Part shown: positions 39,074 through 52,977 of the stretch, in pieces | How the letters are laid out: each line of letters starts with the position of its first letter | Numbering within the stretch: the first letter of the stretch is position 1 | NCBI GenBank assembly: GCA_013396915.1 | Contig: VWZL01000021.1 | Coordinates: forward strand, 1 to 64,000 | Direction: 5' to 3' | Length of the DNA: 64,000 nt | Source: Stercorarius parasiticus | Taxonomy: Eukaryota; Chordata; Aves; Charadriiformes; Stercorariidae | The notes under the pieces: model-generated | What the model saw: only the letters and a program-made list of their open reading frames with translations | Databases searched by the model: none | Told to the model about the DNA's origin: nothing | Program-made: the position numbers and the translations under genes

Positions 39074-39830
39074 NNNNNNNNNNNNNNNNNNNNNNNNNNN
39101 NNNNNNNNNNNNNNNNNNNNNNNNNNNNNNNNNNNNNNNNNNNNNNNNNNNNNNNNNNNNNNNNNNNNNNNNNNNNNNNNNNNNNNNNNNNNNNNNNNNN
39201 NNNNNNNNNNNNNNNNNNNNNNNNNNNNNNNNNNNNNNNNNNNNNNNNNNNNNNNNNNNNNNNNNNNNNNNNNNNNNNNNNNNNNNNNNNNNNNNNNNNN
39301 NNNNNNNNNNNNNNNNNNNNNNNNNNNNNNNNNNNNNNNNNNNNNNNNNNNNNNNNNNNNNNNNNNNNNNNNNNNNNNNNNNNNNNNNNNNNNNNNNNNN
39401 NNNNNNNNNNNNNNNNNNNNNNNNNNNNNNNNNNNNNNNNNNNNNNNNNNNNNNNNNNNNNNNNNNNNNNNNNNNNNNNNNNNNNNNNNNNNNNNNNNNN
39501 NNNNNNNNNNNNNNNNNNNNNNNNNNNNNNNNNNNNNNNNNNNNNNNNNNNNNNNNNNNNNNNNNNNNNNNNNNNNNNNNNNNNNNNNNNNNNNNNNNNN
39601 NNNNNNNNNNNNNNNNNNNNNNNNNNNNNNNNNNNNNNNNNNNNNNNNNNNNNNNNNNNNNNNNNNNNNNNNNNNNNNNNNNNNNNNNNNNNNNNNNNNN
39701 NNNNNNNNNNNNNNNNNNNNNNNNNNNNNNNNNNNNNNNNNNNNNNNNNNNNNNNNNNNNNNNNNNNNNNNNNNNNNNNNNNNNNNNNNNNNNNNNNNNN
39801 NNNNNNNNNNNNNNNNNNNNNNNNNNNNNN
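39074..39830. other. Assembly gap (757 N)
   Basis: An unbroken run of N. It begins inside the CpG island and ends in TA-rich sequence. The missing bases are probably the most GC-rich part of the island, a frequent cause of gaps. The true length is unknown. Confidence 1.
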
Positions 39831-39925
39831 TTATTGTGTATAATATATATAAATATAGATACAGGTTATATAAATACATAAATATGTATTTAAATATATA
39901 ATTATCTATTTAAAAATTAAAAGCC
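39831..39925. repeat. TA-rich low-complexity sequence flanking the gap
   Basis: Sequence of almost only A and T with TATATA and TAAATA units directly after the gap. It is consistent with a degenerate microsatellite that may also have contributed to the gap. Confidence 0.7.
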
Positions 39926-42900
39926 TCATTTTGTGCTTACTAAAAAAGGACATACCTAACAAAACGAGCACTCAAATCCATTCCTTAAGAGCCTGGGTGG
40001 AACTGGAAATGTATACAGGTGTATGTGTTCACTTACAGGTTAGCTACATCTTAACACGGCTGTATTTAGTGTATGCCCCTATGACAATATTTAGATGTTT
40101 AGATATATATATTTAGATTTAGTAAAGAGAAAGAAAAGCTCCAGAACTGATCAATTTCTTCTGTAGTTGTGGAGGGATTATAGTGGACAATCTCAGCCTG
40201 CTTCATTTTAACAAGATAAGGACTGCACTGTAGTAGGTCTACATTAGTAAATCTGGGAGTGCACATAGACCTCCACAGTGTTTTGGGATTTGGGCTTTTG
40301 TGAAGTAAATTTTACCAAACTAAATGGGAAATAAAACACATAGCCCTGTGTGTATGCCTGCATAAGCATCACCAAGCCCAATTCCAGCAAACCACTGCTC
40401 AGAGCCAGCTCAGAGTTGCTCATCTCTGTCGTATGAAAGGTCCCTGATTAAACTTGTTCCAAGAAAATGACCACACTCAAATTTAAAGACATTGTTTGCA
40501 CTGGAACACATGAGCACACACCCCGTTTTGAAAGGATCAGTAATGAATTGGAGGTGCATTTTTTTCCTCTCAAAAGCTACTATTTTTACTTAATATTACA
40601 ACTAAGACACCATACTTATTTCCCAGGTTCAAAGTGTTTCTGCTTCTACCAGTGAAAACAGATGCAGGCTATTTCTGGCAAGAAAAAAAAAAAAACCACT
40701 GTCAAGACCACAATTTTTTATAATTCAGCTCAACTCTTAGAAAATCTTTTGTGACTGGGGCCCTAACATGATGCAAATGGCAATCTTTTAGATCAAAACA
40801 AATCAGTGCAGACCCTCAGAATGCATTAATACTATTCACAAATGGGAACATAAATGCCCTCTCCAAATGTGTTTCACAGCATTTCACCAAATAAATACAG
40901 TAACAGAACAGAACCCAACTCCAGAATATGTAAGTTCAATAGACATGTTTGTATATATTTACAGCAGAGAAATTCCAATGTAATGTATTTAACCTTTTGT
41001 GAAGACTGGGCCTGCTTCCTACAAACCTGGTATAAATACATGCAAGTTTAGGAACTGGAAGTCACACAGCAAAACTACAGCTCTGACTACTGTATAAAAG
41101 CAGGTAGTAAAAGCTTAATTACCAGTAGCATTATGCTGTCTATATTGTTAAATGTGAACTCTGTAATTAAGATGTAAATTCGCTTGTGAGCAGTGAATTA
41201 AAAAGCTCTGAAATGTAGAGTAAAATCCAAGCACTCTTTAGAAACATCAGAGACAAAAAAAAAATTCAGTTTTTATCAAATTTTTAAATGAGAGGCATTT
41301 AATCATGTTACAGTATTAGAATGCCCTCTTTAAGTAACAATTTGATAAATGTGGATTTTGGAATCAAATCAGAATGTGAATATGATGTCTTTATGTATAG
41401 GTATCTGTATTACTATGTAAACCCAAAATACAGTTCCTACAAACTGATTTACATGTGTACGTTGGCAAAACATGAAAATACAAATATATTGTTTGTACTG
41501 AGTGTTTCTCTGAGTGTCCATTTGCAGATTTATGCCCAAAATTGCTATTTTTAAATATTTTTGTGCTAAAATTCCTTCAAACGATTTCACGTGTATGTGT
41601 TTTCTTATTTAAAAATCACCCATAATGAATCCCTATACATGAATAATTTGATAAGGTCACTTTTCTGTATTATGTTCCCTGGAATACACCTTAAAATACG
41701 TCAGCTAACCCATTTTGAAACTTAGCAAAGCACAAGTTAGCTTGATTTCTACTTTTGTTCATTACCTCCTCAGATCATATATTTATATTCGGGTGCTGAA
41801 AACATGATGGTCTTTTTCCTTCTCTCAAGATCTGTCTTCCAGCCCTCCTTTTCATGTTCACATAGTTTTCACTATCTTCTTGGCTTGTCCCCCACCCTCC
41901 TCTACACCCCAAAATAATACATTTTTCCTCTCCCCCTATGAACCATCACTACCTTTCTATCAACCATGTTTCATCGAAGCAAGCGGCTTTCTTCCCTGAC
42001 AGTGCTGCTTCTTGGACAACCAGAAATACAGTGCTGTACTTTGCATGTTGATAAACAAAGCAGTTGGCTTCTTCCCCCGGGACTGAAAGTGTCACCTCCA
42101 CCAGACTGGGGCCTGGAATTCCAGCTACATTCTTGAACTTGGGTTTCACAGTTACCGATCAGTTTGGGGGAGGGAAAAAAAAGATAAGAAAGATCATAGC
42201 AGCAAATAAACTGGGGCTAAGCATCACTTCATTTTCTCAAGCTTTTCTGTAGAAATAAATAAAAACAGTAGTAGGGAAAATGAAAAAAAAGAAAAAACAG
42301 GTACCAGTTTACTGAATTTTATCAGGGGATACAGAATAACAACATGCATGTAAACACACATCTGCACTAACTTTTCAAAACGTACAGTGCAAAATCTTAC
42401 CACAAGGAGTCCATACAAAACAGTGGTAATGGAATCAGAGAGGGGAAGGAAAAAATCGAGTGCCTGTACCAGTCAAGGGGCATTACTGAGCAGCACCTAC
42501 ATTTCCACGTCTCTCTGTGCATATAATTTTTCCTATGTGCTTCTTTAAGCATCTTCACATTTAAATACCTATAGACATTTCAAGGCATCCAAACAGCCAG
42601 ATTCTTAAAACACAACTACCTCAAGGCAACTGAAGAAGTAAGATTCAGCGGCGCTTCACAGAAACCGCAGAGTGCATTGTGTCAAATGTGTATTTATTTA
42701 CCAAAAGGAGCGACAAGCTCAAGCCATCTGGGAAGGAGCAAGAATATGAAAAAGTCTATTAGCTGCTGAGAATTTATTTGAAAACAAGTATACTGTTACT
42801 TTAGACAGAAGTTTGCCATACACCATGGCACCTTAAATCAAAGCTTAACTGTAAAACATTGTTAAGAGTTTGAAATAAATATTGAAGTATCATGAAATAT

Positions 42901-43551
42901 GTGATTTTCTCTTTAGTCACAGTCACTAATTAAAGAAACACAACCCAGATGTGCTATGCTACAGTGAGATCAACATTAGAAGAATATTGTCACTGTCAAT
43001 TGGTCTTTTGCCTTTTGTGCTTCTCACTGAAAAGCACGTGGTGCATTCCTGGATATGCCGCTAATGAGTTAAAAAAACAAATGCTGCAGAAGTTCCAAAT
43101 TCTGCTCACCTGTTTGTACATAGTTGGACAAACTGTAGCAGGTTATTACTTTAAAGCCATCTGCTACTTCAGTCTGTATTTACCATTAATTACTCCTTGT
43201 TTTGATTTTAGGGAAAAAAGCTCCCATAACACGGTCTCTGAATGTTCCTTAGAACTTTTCCACAGTGCATCCACAAATACACAGAACAAGGCTTTTAGCT
43301 TTTGCTGCTGCACTCAGCTCCAGCATATAAAAAACGTCTCCGTGAAATAACAGCAATTGCCTTACCATGTTACCAAACTACATTCAATTCATCTGGTCTC
43401 AAATAAATACTCCATATTCTCCTCATTTTATTTTCAAGGGCATGGGCATGGGTATTTAAATGACTGCCTTCACCAGTACAGCATAGAAACCATTCACATT
43501 GCTATAAATGAAAATTATTCTCTTGACGAAACATCTCTTCAAAGCCTCTGA

Positions 43552-43604
43552 CAAAAAGAAAGGGGTGGGGGGGAAGAAAAAGAAAAAGAAAAAAAGAAAG
43601 GGAG
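43552..43604. repeat. Purine tract with G7 and (A)nG runs
   Basis: An almost uninterrupted A/G tract with a central G-run flanked by A-rich parts (one T at 43566). It is low-complexity and may adopt triplex structure. Confidence 0.8.
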
Positions 43605-44819
43605 CAGCACACACATTGCCTGTCACCCACCAAAAAAGGTCTACTCCCTAAAGATAATTCAGGCACACACTTCAATATCGATATTTCACTATTAGCCCAA
43701 CCTCTTTTTTTAGTGTAAGTTTCTACAGAGAAGCTGAAGTGCATTACTCTCTCAGACAGCCAAGGATAAGATGACTGAGGGAATTCAGTTGCTCTGTTTA
43801 ATTAATACAGGATTATTTCACTTTCATTTTGTGAAGCTAATAATATGACTGGTGGAATGTCAGTAAAAATTAAATCATAAACTAGTGCAGTACCAAAGGG
43901 AAAACTTACTTTAGTTATGGAGTATTCCCAGCAGAAATCTTGAAAATCTTATACATATTTACACTGATAAAATACCACATGTACTTCATGGGATACTGCA
44001 AGCTTTCTACAATCCTTGTGGCATGTATTTACAGAGCAAGAGTTAACATTTTGAGATTATACATTAATAAATGAGTTGCAGTTATATTGTTTCTTGAATG
44101 TTAAGCACCACATACTGAACGCAGGAACACGTTCAAGGTCAATGTCCTATTTTAGACCTTTTCAGCAGCTGTGATATTATGATAATCACACTTAAAATAT
44201 TCCTATAGAAAGAGTAAATTAGCCCTTTTCACTAGAAGGATTATTATGATAAACAACAAATCCAAAAGAGAACAAATACAGATTTCTCTCCCCTCCACCC
44301 CCACCCCCAGTGCAATAAATTGTTGTCCCTTACTGTGATGGCATTTCTATCCAGGAATTTTAAAAAAAAAACCAAACCCAACACATTATTCTGCACTTAC
44401 ATTTTCGGTTTTTTGGAGGCCTCACCTATGTAAAAATACCGTCCTTAAAAAGCGCTTGTGCTCTCTGTTAAAACCAAAACATTTCCAGTTGACATCCCAT
44501 TCTATCACCTATACTGCAGTGAAATGTAATATCCTGCTAAACCAGAAGGGAAAGAAGAAAACTTAGCATCAGCAGCTATTCCTAAGCAAGATTAGGGGTT
44601 TAGCTCCATCTAATTGAGGGATGAGACATGTCCCTCAATGGGTCTCTTCCCACTCCCCCACCAGCCCTTCTACCTGACTGCAAGCTCAAAGTGCTAAAAA
44701 TAGACAAAGAAGAAGATGGAATGTAAATATTTCCCCAGTGAAAACACCAATAATCTTTACTGTGAGCTGACATGAATTGCTTGTTACACTGCCCTAGGAT
44801 ATCATGGCTTGAAGCGAGA

Positions 44820-44840
44820 GCACACATACACACACGCACA
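44820..44840. repeat. Short imperfect (CA)n repeat
   Basis: CACACATACACACACGCACA, a degenerate dinucleotide repeat. Confidence 0.75.
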
Positions 44841-46560
44841 GAGCCACCAGCCACCCTCAAAGCTTCCGTAACGTGTATCTGTGCGTGTGCATGTCGCAGA
44901 GGATCCTACGACATGTGACTTGGAGCCAGTACACCTGCTCTACAAAACACGTTCTCTCTAGCCTGCCTTTCCCCCCCCGCCTCTGACTGTCCCAGCCCAT
45001 CTTCCATCACTCTTCTTCCTTTTTCTCCCCCCTGCTCCCCCTCCACTCCCTTCACTCTGGCATTTTTATTATTAATGTTATTGCTATTATTACTGTCCAA
45101 GCATAAGCTGATCCACAGGGGAGCCTGCGTAATTTAACCCCTCAAGCACTAAATTCCTTCACATGTGCCAAAGACACAGGTTTGTTGTTGCCTCCAGCAA
45201 TATCCCAGGAAGACGAGTGATGGCGGTGTCATATCATCACACAGCGACTTAATCTATTGCGACATCCAGGGAACGGGTAACTGAAGAGATTTACAGAACA
45301 TGCTCTCTGACTGAATACAAAATGTTATTCCCTTTACCAACAAACTCAAGTCACACGAAACAGTGAAACAAATTTTACCCTCTTATGGCTCATCGTTTCC
45401 ATGACTGCTTTATCCAATCCCACCACTGCATCACTTGTCGCACCGTACATCTAGCTATACAACACCTTTTTCAACATTTTTGTTCTCCCTCCTTTGTTCT
45501 TCTGGTGCTCTCTGAGTAACAAACAGCCAGATCATGTTGAACTGCCAAGTAACATAGCCTCAGAAATCTTTTATCCATACACTAGATGACTGGAACCATC
45601 ACTTGCATCAGGGTTATCTCTACGTGCTGTCTTTATGTTGTCTGACATCTAATGCGTGCTTTTTAAAACAATAGATTAAAGGGGTTGCACTTTTTAAAGG
45701 TGCAAGGAACACTGAATTAAAAACTCGCAGTTTAGCTACAGTAAATACCGACAAGCGGGAAAGCATCTATTTTAAGTATCGAAAACCAAAAAACTGATCT
45801 GCTTGTCAAACCGGGATTTTCCGCATGGGTGTCTTACTTTTGTTATCCATAACTATTAGGGAAGAATTCAATGTAATACAGAATTATATAACTTCTCTCC
45901 AAGATCAAGGTGAGACTCTTATCTTCTAATATTTCACTGACCTGGGAAGCAAAAATTTGGCGCAGAATTAATACTGGAGGTAAATGAGACTAATGAAATG
46001 TCCTCAGCTCAGGATAACCCAACTGTGCTGGTGAATCAGAGCTTTCACCTTGGGAAACTAACAGCTTTGAAATAGTCAGAAGAAACCAGTAACAAAGGTT
46101 GAGTTCACATGCTCAAGAGTAAACAAATCCTCTCTCCCCGTAAGGTACTACCTACCCTGAACTCATCTCTAGACGCCTCAGATCTAAAGCAGGTAGAGAC
46201 TTCCATACTGAAGGCCACTGAAATGTGTCCCTATGGTAACATCTAATTTTTCTTTCTGTATATATAGCTTCTTTTAAATGCATGTAACAGCTGACGGACT
46301 AAGCCCTTAAGATTTTAAACTTTGTATATATACATATTCAGACTCCAAATCAAATGATTTCTTGGACACACAAGTATATAAACCAAACACAGGAAGGTGC
46401 TAAGCACATCTTATACTTTTCCCCCGATCATTAATATGAAGAGACTTAAAATAAAGGTTTTCATGGATATACAGCTCCCAGATGGGTTACTATACAGTTC
46501 CGGCACTTCCAAAGAAATGTAGAATTCACCACCAATTACTCTTTTCCCAGGTCCTACAGC

Positions 46561-46880
46561 TCCATCCCCCTGAACGTCAAAGCTCTGATGGTCTTAAAGG
46601 AAGCCTTTAGAGAACATCGCAGCGTGCACTGAGATGCTGTTCACCACTCCTATATTCATTTCCCACTCAGTGGTGGGTGGAAGGCCTAGAATACCACTAA
46701 AAAGTGTGCCAGTAATCAGCAATGCAAGTGCAACAATCCAGCTATCTCTAGTAGACCCTTCACTAACATTTAACGGGATCATACTAACATCTTTAATACA
46801 CAAGAACGGCACATTAACAAAAATGCCTGGGTTACAGTATTACAATGAAAACATTTTTTTCCTGACTGTATAAGTAAATA
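46561..46880. other. Block with overlapping open frames on both strands, unidentified
   Basis: The plus strand has a 79-codon frame (46634..46873, ATG absent at the exact start). The minus strand has a 72-codon frame (46812..46594, GTG start) with a hydrophobic segment, IVALALLITGTLFSGILGL, that resembles a membrane helix. No splice sites or known family were recognised. It may be a decayed gene fragment, a conserved element or chance. Confidence 0.15.
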
Positions 46881-49800
46881 CGACTAATAAGACAATATAA
46901 TCGTAACGACATCCTTCTGCAGCTGAAGCCTTCAATTACCACCTACATTTCTGTCCTAGAGCAGCTTCAGTGCCATTGACCAGACAGTTAGCCCTATTCA
47001 ATTATTCAATCTCAAATCAATAGATTTAGCTCCATGTGTAATGGTTAAGGTGTAAACATTATGTATGCTCTCTTCTAGCTTAAGTCATGTGCTTGCAAAT
47101 TTGGATTTATATTCTAATTTCCATTTTAAGAAACATGCAAAACCAAGTCTTTCTTATTAGTGTTCTTTTCTCCCACCAGTTCTGCCTCCCTTTCAGGTGT
47201 TATGTTTCCAGAAGTGTAGTCTAACTTGCCTATGGCAGAAATTTCTGTCTTTCACAGACAAAAAGGAAAAGCAAGAATTGTAATTATTTGATTCAAGTAT
47301 GCTGAATAAAGCAATAAAATAGCAGTATGACTTTTAAGCAGATTCAGTCAATATTTTCCTGCTAAACCACTCACTCAAGGTGTGAATTGATTCAGAAAGT
47401 ACAGCCTTTAGTCTTACTGCACTTCTGACACTTGTATCACAAAGCATTTGGTTCAATTGCTGTAGATGCACACCTATACCTATACAAACACACACGTAAA
47501 TGTATTATACTATAGGGTCTTGGTTATCTACATAGATTTACACACAAAAAAATAAGTGGTAAAAAAGTAAGCTGAACCAACACGGGTATGCAAAATGGAA
47601 CGGCTCCACCCTTCATTCTAGTTAGAAGCAACTTTATTATTCGTCCCTCCAAAGTCCCTCTTCTTTGCTTAAGGAGCTTCCAGGCGAGCTGATTTGAAAG
47701 CACACCAAGTTACAGTGTGTTAGGTGCCTTACTTATCACGCGAGAGCCAGATTTTACATTCCTCTCTCAGACAAATGCACATTACCTTTAGTAGCGCTCC
47801 CCCCTCCAATAAAGCACTGTAGAACAGATTCCCCATTACCCACTCCTGAGAGCACATCCATTTTTGTACATCTAGAAAACAGATCTAATACTAGCGTGGT
47901 AATACCATATCTTTACTGACCAGATAACCCAGAAGAATACAGTTACAACTTATCTGAGCACGAGTTCAAACAATACTGCCCAGTGAAACACTGATTTCCT
48001 GGGGAACACCCTGGCTGTTACCTGCCTTGAACCTGCCCAGGACTATTTTCAAAACAGCTGAAGTTTAGAAGCATGAGGATGATGGCAGGGAGCTGTTACG
48101 ATATGAAAACCTAAAGCAATTTCTGCGTGCAACCATTACAGTGTGACTGTTAAGAGACAAGCAAGAATTTCTCTAATATTATCAGTGAAACAATAGGCTT
48201 AAAAAAAATTGGAAAGGCTTTTAGAAATAAAACAGCAAAAGGAAAAGTTGCAACTCAGTCTTCCTTCTGACCTGTTTACTCCAGTTTCAGATTATCTGCT
48301 CCTGAGGCATTAACATAAACTGCTCCAGTCTTATTAAAGGCTATATCTATATTCTTTAGCACTGTTTGCATTTGGTACACATATTTTCAGAATGCTAACG
48401 GTCTTTATTCAATAATGAATTTGGCAGCAAAACAAGAATCGGTTCTCTTTTAATGTTATTTTTCTAAATAAATTCTCTAAACCTGATTGAGTTAGATCCT
48501 TGAATCATGCTTTGGAAGATGCAACTCGGAGTTTCTGAATAAAAAGTGAAGCACTTAAGCAAATCAAGACTTTTATTCTTCATCCACTGAGAAGCCTGAG
48601 ATTTAAGATGAAAGAGCTGGGCTGCCTTTCTCTTTCCTTATCCTGCCAGGTCCCTTCATTTTCCCTGTTTTCCCCGTAGATTTACTTGTAAATCTGGCGA
48701 CAGCCACATTTGAAGTCCTGAGGTCTGACTCCTGACCCCAGTTATGTTAGCCCTTCCCTGCAGAAGAACTACCCCTTGGATCACTGACTTGCTATTATTC
48801 TATGGTTAATAGACCTGACCCGTGCAATATTTTTTTATCTGGCTACAGTCCTATCTCTAAATTCTCTATTTTGAATGAATACCGATTTTGTGACATGAAG
48901 TCTGCTATATAATGAAATGCAAACAATGAAAAGGCTAAATCAGTTTACAAAAAATCTATTTGTCAAACAGTGTGGAGATGCTCCCAATTTAGTCCGGGCA
49001 GTGCATGCAGCTCTTGATAAGGGAGTTAAAACCGAGCCGTTCCATTGCATAAAAATAAAAGCATCTGCAAGAGAGATACATTTTCCTTTAGAGAATCTTC
49101 CCTGTAACCTATAGCTAATTATAAAAAAAAAAAAAAAAAAAAAACATGAAAAAAAAACTACACACACCCCCACCCTTGGATTCTGAAGGAATTTTCTAAC
49201 AGCCAGGAGCACTGTTACAGTAGGTAACAGCGAACGCCTCCCCAGTGCAGTCCCCTTATGTCACATTTGCATTTCTATTCAGCTACATTGCCTGACAATG
49301 AAGCAAATGGGTCTGCCTTATCTGTACAATTCTGGACAACAGAGATTTCTAAGCCATACAAAGGAACGAGCTTAACATTCAGCACTCAACACCTCCGGGC
49401 CCCCCCCTCCCCACCGCTGTGGGGAATGCAGCCACACAAACACCTGTCCACACCAAAACCTGAAACCCCCACATGGTATCCGAAACGGAACCGGTTAAAA
49501 GAATAAAATTCAAATAAAATAAAAAGCTAATGCAGACTTTTTTAAGAGGCTTGCCAGCCTCGAGGAAGAAAATAGTCCCAGCCTTCAAGATTTTCAGGCT
49601 TTGTTTTGACCGTAACAGAGAGGTAAAGGAGTGTCCCTGGAATGTAAAAGTAGATAATATCTAGCCCACCATTTGCGACTCCCTCTGTCCCTTTTAGGCT
49701 GGTATTTAATACAGCAGACGAAATCTAGCGATCTTTTTATCAGGGAAATTTCATATCACCCCAGTTTTCATTAGAAAACCTTTAGCAGCTAGTCTGGCTA

Positions 49801-50750
49801 ACTCATGCCATTTCATTGCAGTATGAGGAAATTTCCGGCTAATTCCTTCAAAATTAATATCGTCTCGTTTAAAAGTTAGAAATGACACAAAAAAACCTGC
49901 ACAAGCTGAAACCTCCAGATCAAACTTGTGTTATGACAGGACTTAAGCCAGTTATAATACAGGCTAGGGCTTTAAACAGCAAGAAAAAAAATTACTGTGA
50001 CACAGTTCTGTAGCCACTTTGGCTTTAGTCTGGCTTTCCCTGAGAGAGAGATATAGATGTACACACTGTATCTGTCTTCTTGGCCCTCTCCCTCACTCTC
50101 AAATGCTCAGAGTAACAAAATAGGCTTTGTGCACACAATCTGAAGTTGAAGAAACTTGGTTGTGGAGGGGGTTATCCACATGTTTATTCCCATATACAGA
50201 AGTAATCTGGGGTAGCAAGCATGGAGACCAGGGTAGGAGGATGTCTGTCTTTTTGTCCTACTTAGTATATCCTAAAGCACAATATACCTTTTACGTAGCA
50301 TACTGAATTTTACATTGCTAGCTTATACTTTAATTGTCCTGAACTTCCAGGTAAGGTTATTCTTTGCTGTTGAACAAATGCTGAATTTTTCCCCAGAGGT
50401 GGTTGCAATGAGCAGTGATTCTCTTTTTCTCACTCACACATTTTTGAAGATTTACAGGCATGAATATCATCACGTTAACATAAAATGATATTATTATTGC
50501 CAAAAAACAAGGCAGTTATGCACAGCGACAGTGAGGAATGCAGAACGCTTACTTGGATTCAAAGGAAACACGAAGCCCCTTAAAGCAGCCCATTGTTTCT
50601 AATTTTACTAGTACTGATGCTTCAAAAGCTGCTGTCTGTTATTGGTGCCTTTGCGGGAGTTGGAGCAAGAGATTAGGGTACATTCTGCCTCTTCAAGTGC
50701 TAGGGAGAGAACAGCCAACTTTTATTATCCTTAGCACTGAAAATGGCTTT
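46881..50750. other. Non-coding sequence, no genes seen
   Basis: AT-rich sequence with an A22 run followed by CA/C-rich bases at 49123..49170, listed separately. Nothing else is recognised. Confidence 0.6.
49123..49144. repeat. Poly-A run (A22)
   Basis: Twenty-two A, then a shorter A-run and a CA/C-rich stretch. No upstream retroelement body was recognised, so it is treated as a homopolymer tract. Confidence 0.85.
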
Positions 50751-50757
50751 ATTGCCA

Positions 50758-50799
50758 AGGAGGTATGAAACTACCAATTGTCCTGGTATCATACCTCCT
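50758..50799. repeat. Perfect 11-bp inverted repeat with extended inner stem
   Basis: AGGAGGTATGA (50758..50768) is the exact reverse complement of TCATACCTCCT (50789..50799). Inside, TACC and GGTA add a further 4-bp stem after a 3-base bulge, leaving a 9-base loop. It is too short for a typical microRNA precursor. Confidence 0.85.
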
Positions 50800-52977
50800 A
50801 AAGCATTGCAGATCCCTCAAATGCTGTCATGGTGACAGATCACTTTTACCCTCAACCGTGCAGGCACATGAGTGAACTTCATACAAGATGTGTGCATATG
50901 GTACAGTGCAGAGCAAAATTTAGTCCTTAAACTTGCTATGATAAAAATACAGCATAGAACAAAATAAAATATTTGCTACTAACATGTCAATATTTTAAAA
51001 CAGTTTTCTAGACTGTAGTGTTAGAGATATTATGAGATATCACATACTACTACACTGTTGGAACTACTTGTGTCTGTTGATTTATTAAAAAAAAACAACT
51101 AGTGCAGATGGAAGAGAGATACAGTAGCTGGATAGTTCAGAAGAAAAGTAACCAAGGAAAACATTTTGCACAGATTGGTCTCCAAGGTCTGCTTGAATCT
51201 CGAGTCAGGTCATCTAATAGGCTTACGTAGCTATCCAAATGAAATAACCCCTTACCTCTGCCCCCTCTAAACATGCGAGGACAGAAGTTGTAGAATACAC
51301 CTTGCTGACTGCATACATAGTTTATGCCCGTGTATTGCATCTTGAAGATACCTATCATGACAGTTTCTACAAGCCTGTCCCTTCTGGAGTAGAGTAAGCA
51401 ACACAGCTGACCCAGAAGGATTAGATGAGAAATTCAACTAATTAATGAGCCCTGCAGGCAAAACATCATTTCTTCTGCTCTTTGGGGCATTTACAAGGTC
51501 AGCTGTTTCGTTTTCTTTTTCCCCAGCATCAGGTCAGACTGACTCATCTGTCAGCATACACAGGATTTGTAAGACAATAGTGGCCACGTAAAATTCAGTT
51601 GTGCCTACTATCAAGCCAAACACCACGGTATATTTTGTCTGATTCCCACAGTAAGGGAAGAAAACTGTTCAGGCCAATACAGCCTTATCAAAAAAAGCTT
51701 CTCTAATGTTACCTTGCTCCTCCATGGGCAACAGTTTAGAATTATGTATGCAATATTTCCCGTTTAAGAAAATATTCTGGAACACAACTTCAAAGATTCT
51801 GGAACGCAGCTCTGTTCCCCCATCCTGCTCTGCTGTCTTTCTGATGATCGCTTTTCTGAGAGCGTCACATGGCACAATTTTCTTCCATCTGCCAGGGAAG
51901 TTTCCCAAAAAGTATACCAACTTCAAGAAATGAGGAATATGACTAGGAAACACGTTCAGATAGAACTCAGAAAGATGATCAGCTCACCTCATCTGTTTCT
52001 CTAGCAATATGCGCACTATTACTATCCAATGGCCTCTTTGGTAATAAACTTGTCCCACCTCCCATCTGCTCTTCTTGCTGGCCTCCTGCCACTTCAGCCT
52101 CAGTCCTTTCCTGTCTTCAAGATGTCATTCAACTTCACTTGCTCCCCTACCCATTTGTTTCTCTTTCCAAGTGAGATCAAGCATACATCTTTCTATGTCT
52201 CTCGCTCCAGCCTTTAGCTTCTGCTCCATCTTTTTAGTAAGTGTCTATGTTTCTGCTCCATTTATCATAGTTGGCAGTATGCACTATGCAGGTGTCAAGG
52301 AAACCAAGAGAGAGTTCACTATTCATGATATTGCCTTTTCAGCCTTCTTGTGGCTTGCCATTGAGTGTCAGCTCCTTAGCACTAAGCTGTATGTTGAGAA
52401 GAATGTGTATCAGTTAAAGACAAATTACTTTAAGCCAATACAAGGGCACATAAAGAAACAAGACTGCTTTGAAGTTAGACTTTTTCAGCCTCACTCTGAT
52501 CTCTTTCTAGATTACTTTTCCTTTTATTTACTCATTACCTGAGTTTGTATGTCATCTCTACAGCATTTTTCCTTACTGGCTAAAAATAAACATACAAGCC
52601 ATTGCACGATGCTGGACTTAACGTGCACACAGGCATGAACATGAATGCCTGATGCTTGACTTTAGTAAGTGCTGCCTTTTCACAACAATACAGACTTGTG
52701 TTTCACTGAATGTAAGCCAGCTCAGAAAAAGAAATGCCTTGGACTCAGCAGGACAGAAGTCAAAACTAAATCAGAAACACGTAGCTGCCTTTCTGCAAAG
52801 ACTGAGAGCAAAACTCCACCCATCCCCTCCACTGTCTGGAGCAGGGAGGAGGCACAGCACAAGAGACCTGTGTGTCTGCTACCAGTCAAGACCCATTGTT
52901 TTTAAGGACAACACTCATTTCCACAAACATATCACGAACGACGAGCCACATTCATATCCCGGCAAACTGGTTTAATT

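Larger units (their letters stand above)
39926..46560 (-). other. ESRRG 5' region or upstream intron, no features seen
   Basis: AT-rich non-coding sequence. It contains a purine tract at 43552..43604 and a short CA repeat near 44820..44840, listed separately. A 133-codon frame at 42949..43350 is Cys-rich and unrecognised. If the CpG island is the only promoter, this is flank rather than intron; ESRRG uses far-upstream promoters in other vertebrates, so intron is possible. Confidence 0.6.

Noticed and set aside
38691..39901. Very long open frames on both strands across the CpG island
   Set aside because: Most of their length is translated N from the assembly gap, and the real part is low-complexity GC-rich sequence.
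42949..43350. 133-codon Cys-rich plus-strand frame
   Set aside because: There are no domains and no flanking splice or promoter signals. The length is within chance for this window.
49123..49144. Poly-A tail of a retroelement or processed pseudogene
   Set aside because: No recognisable body or target-site duplication lies on the left, so a homopolymer tract is simpler.
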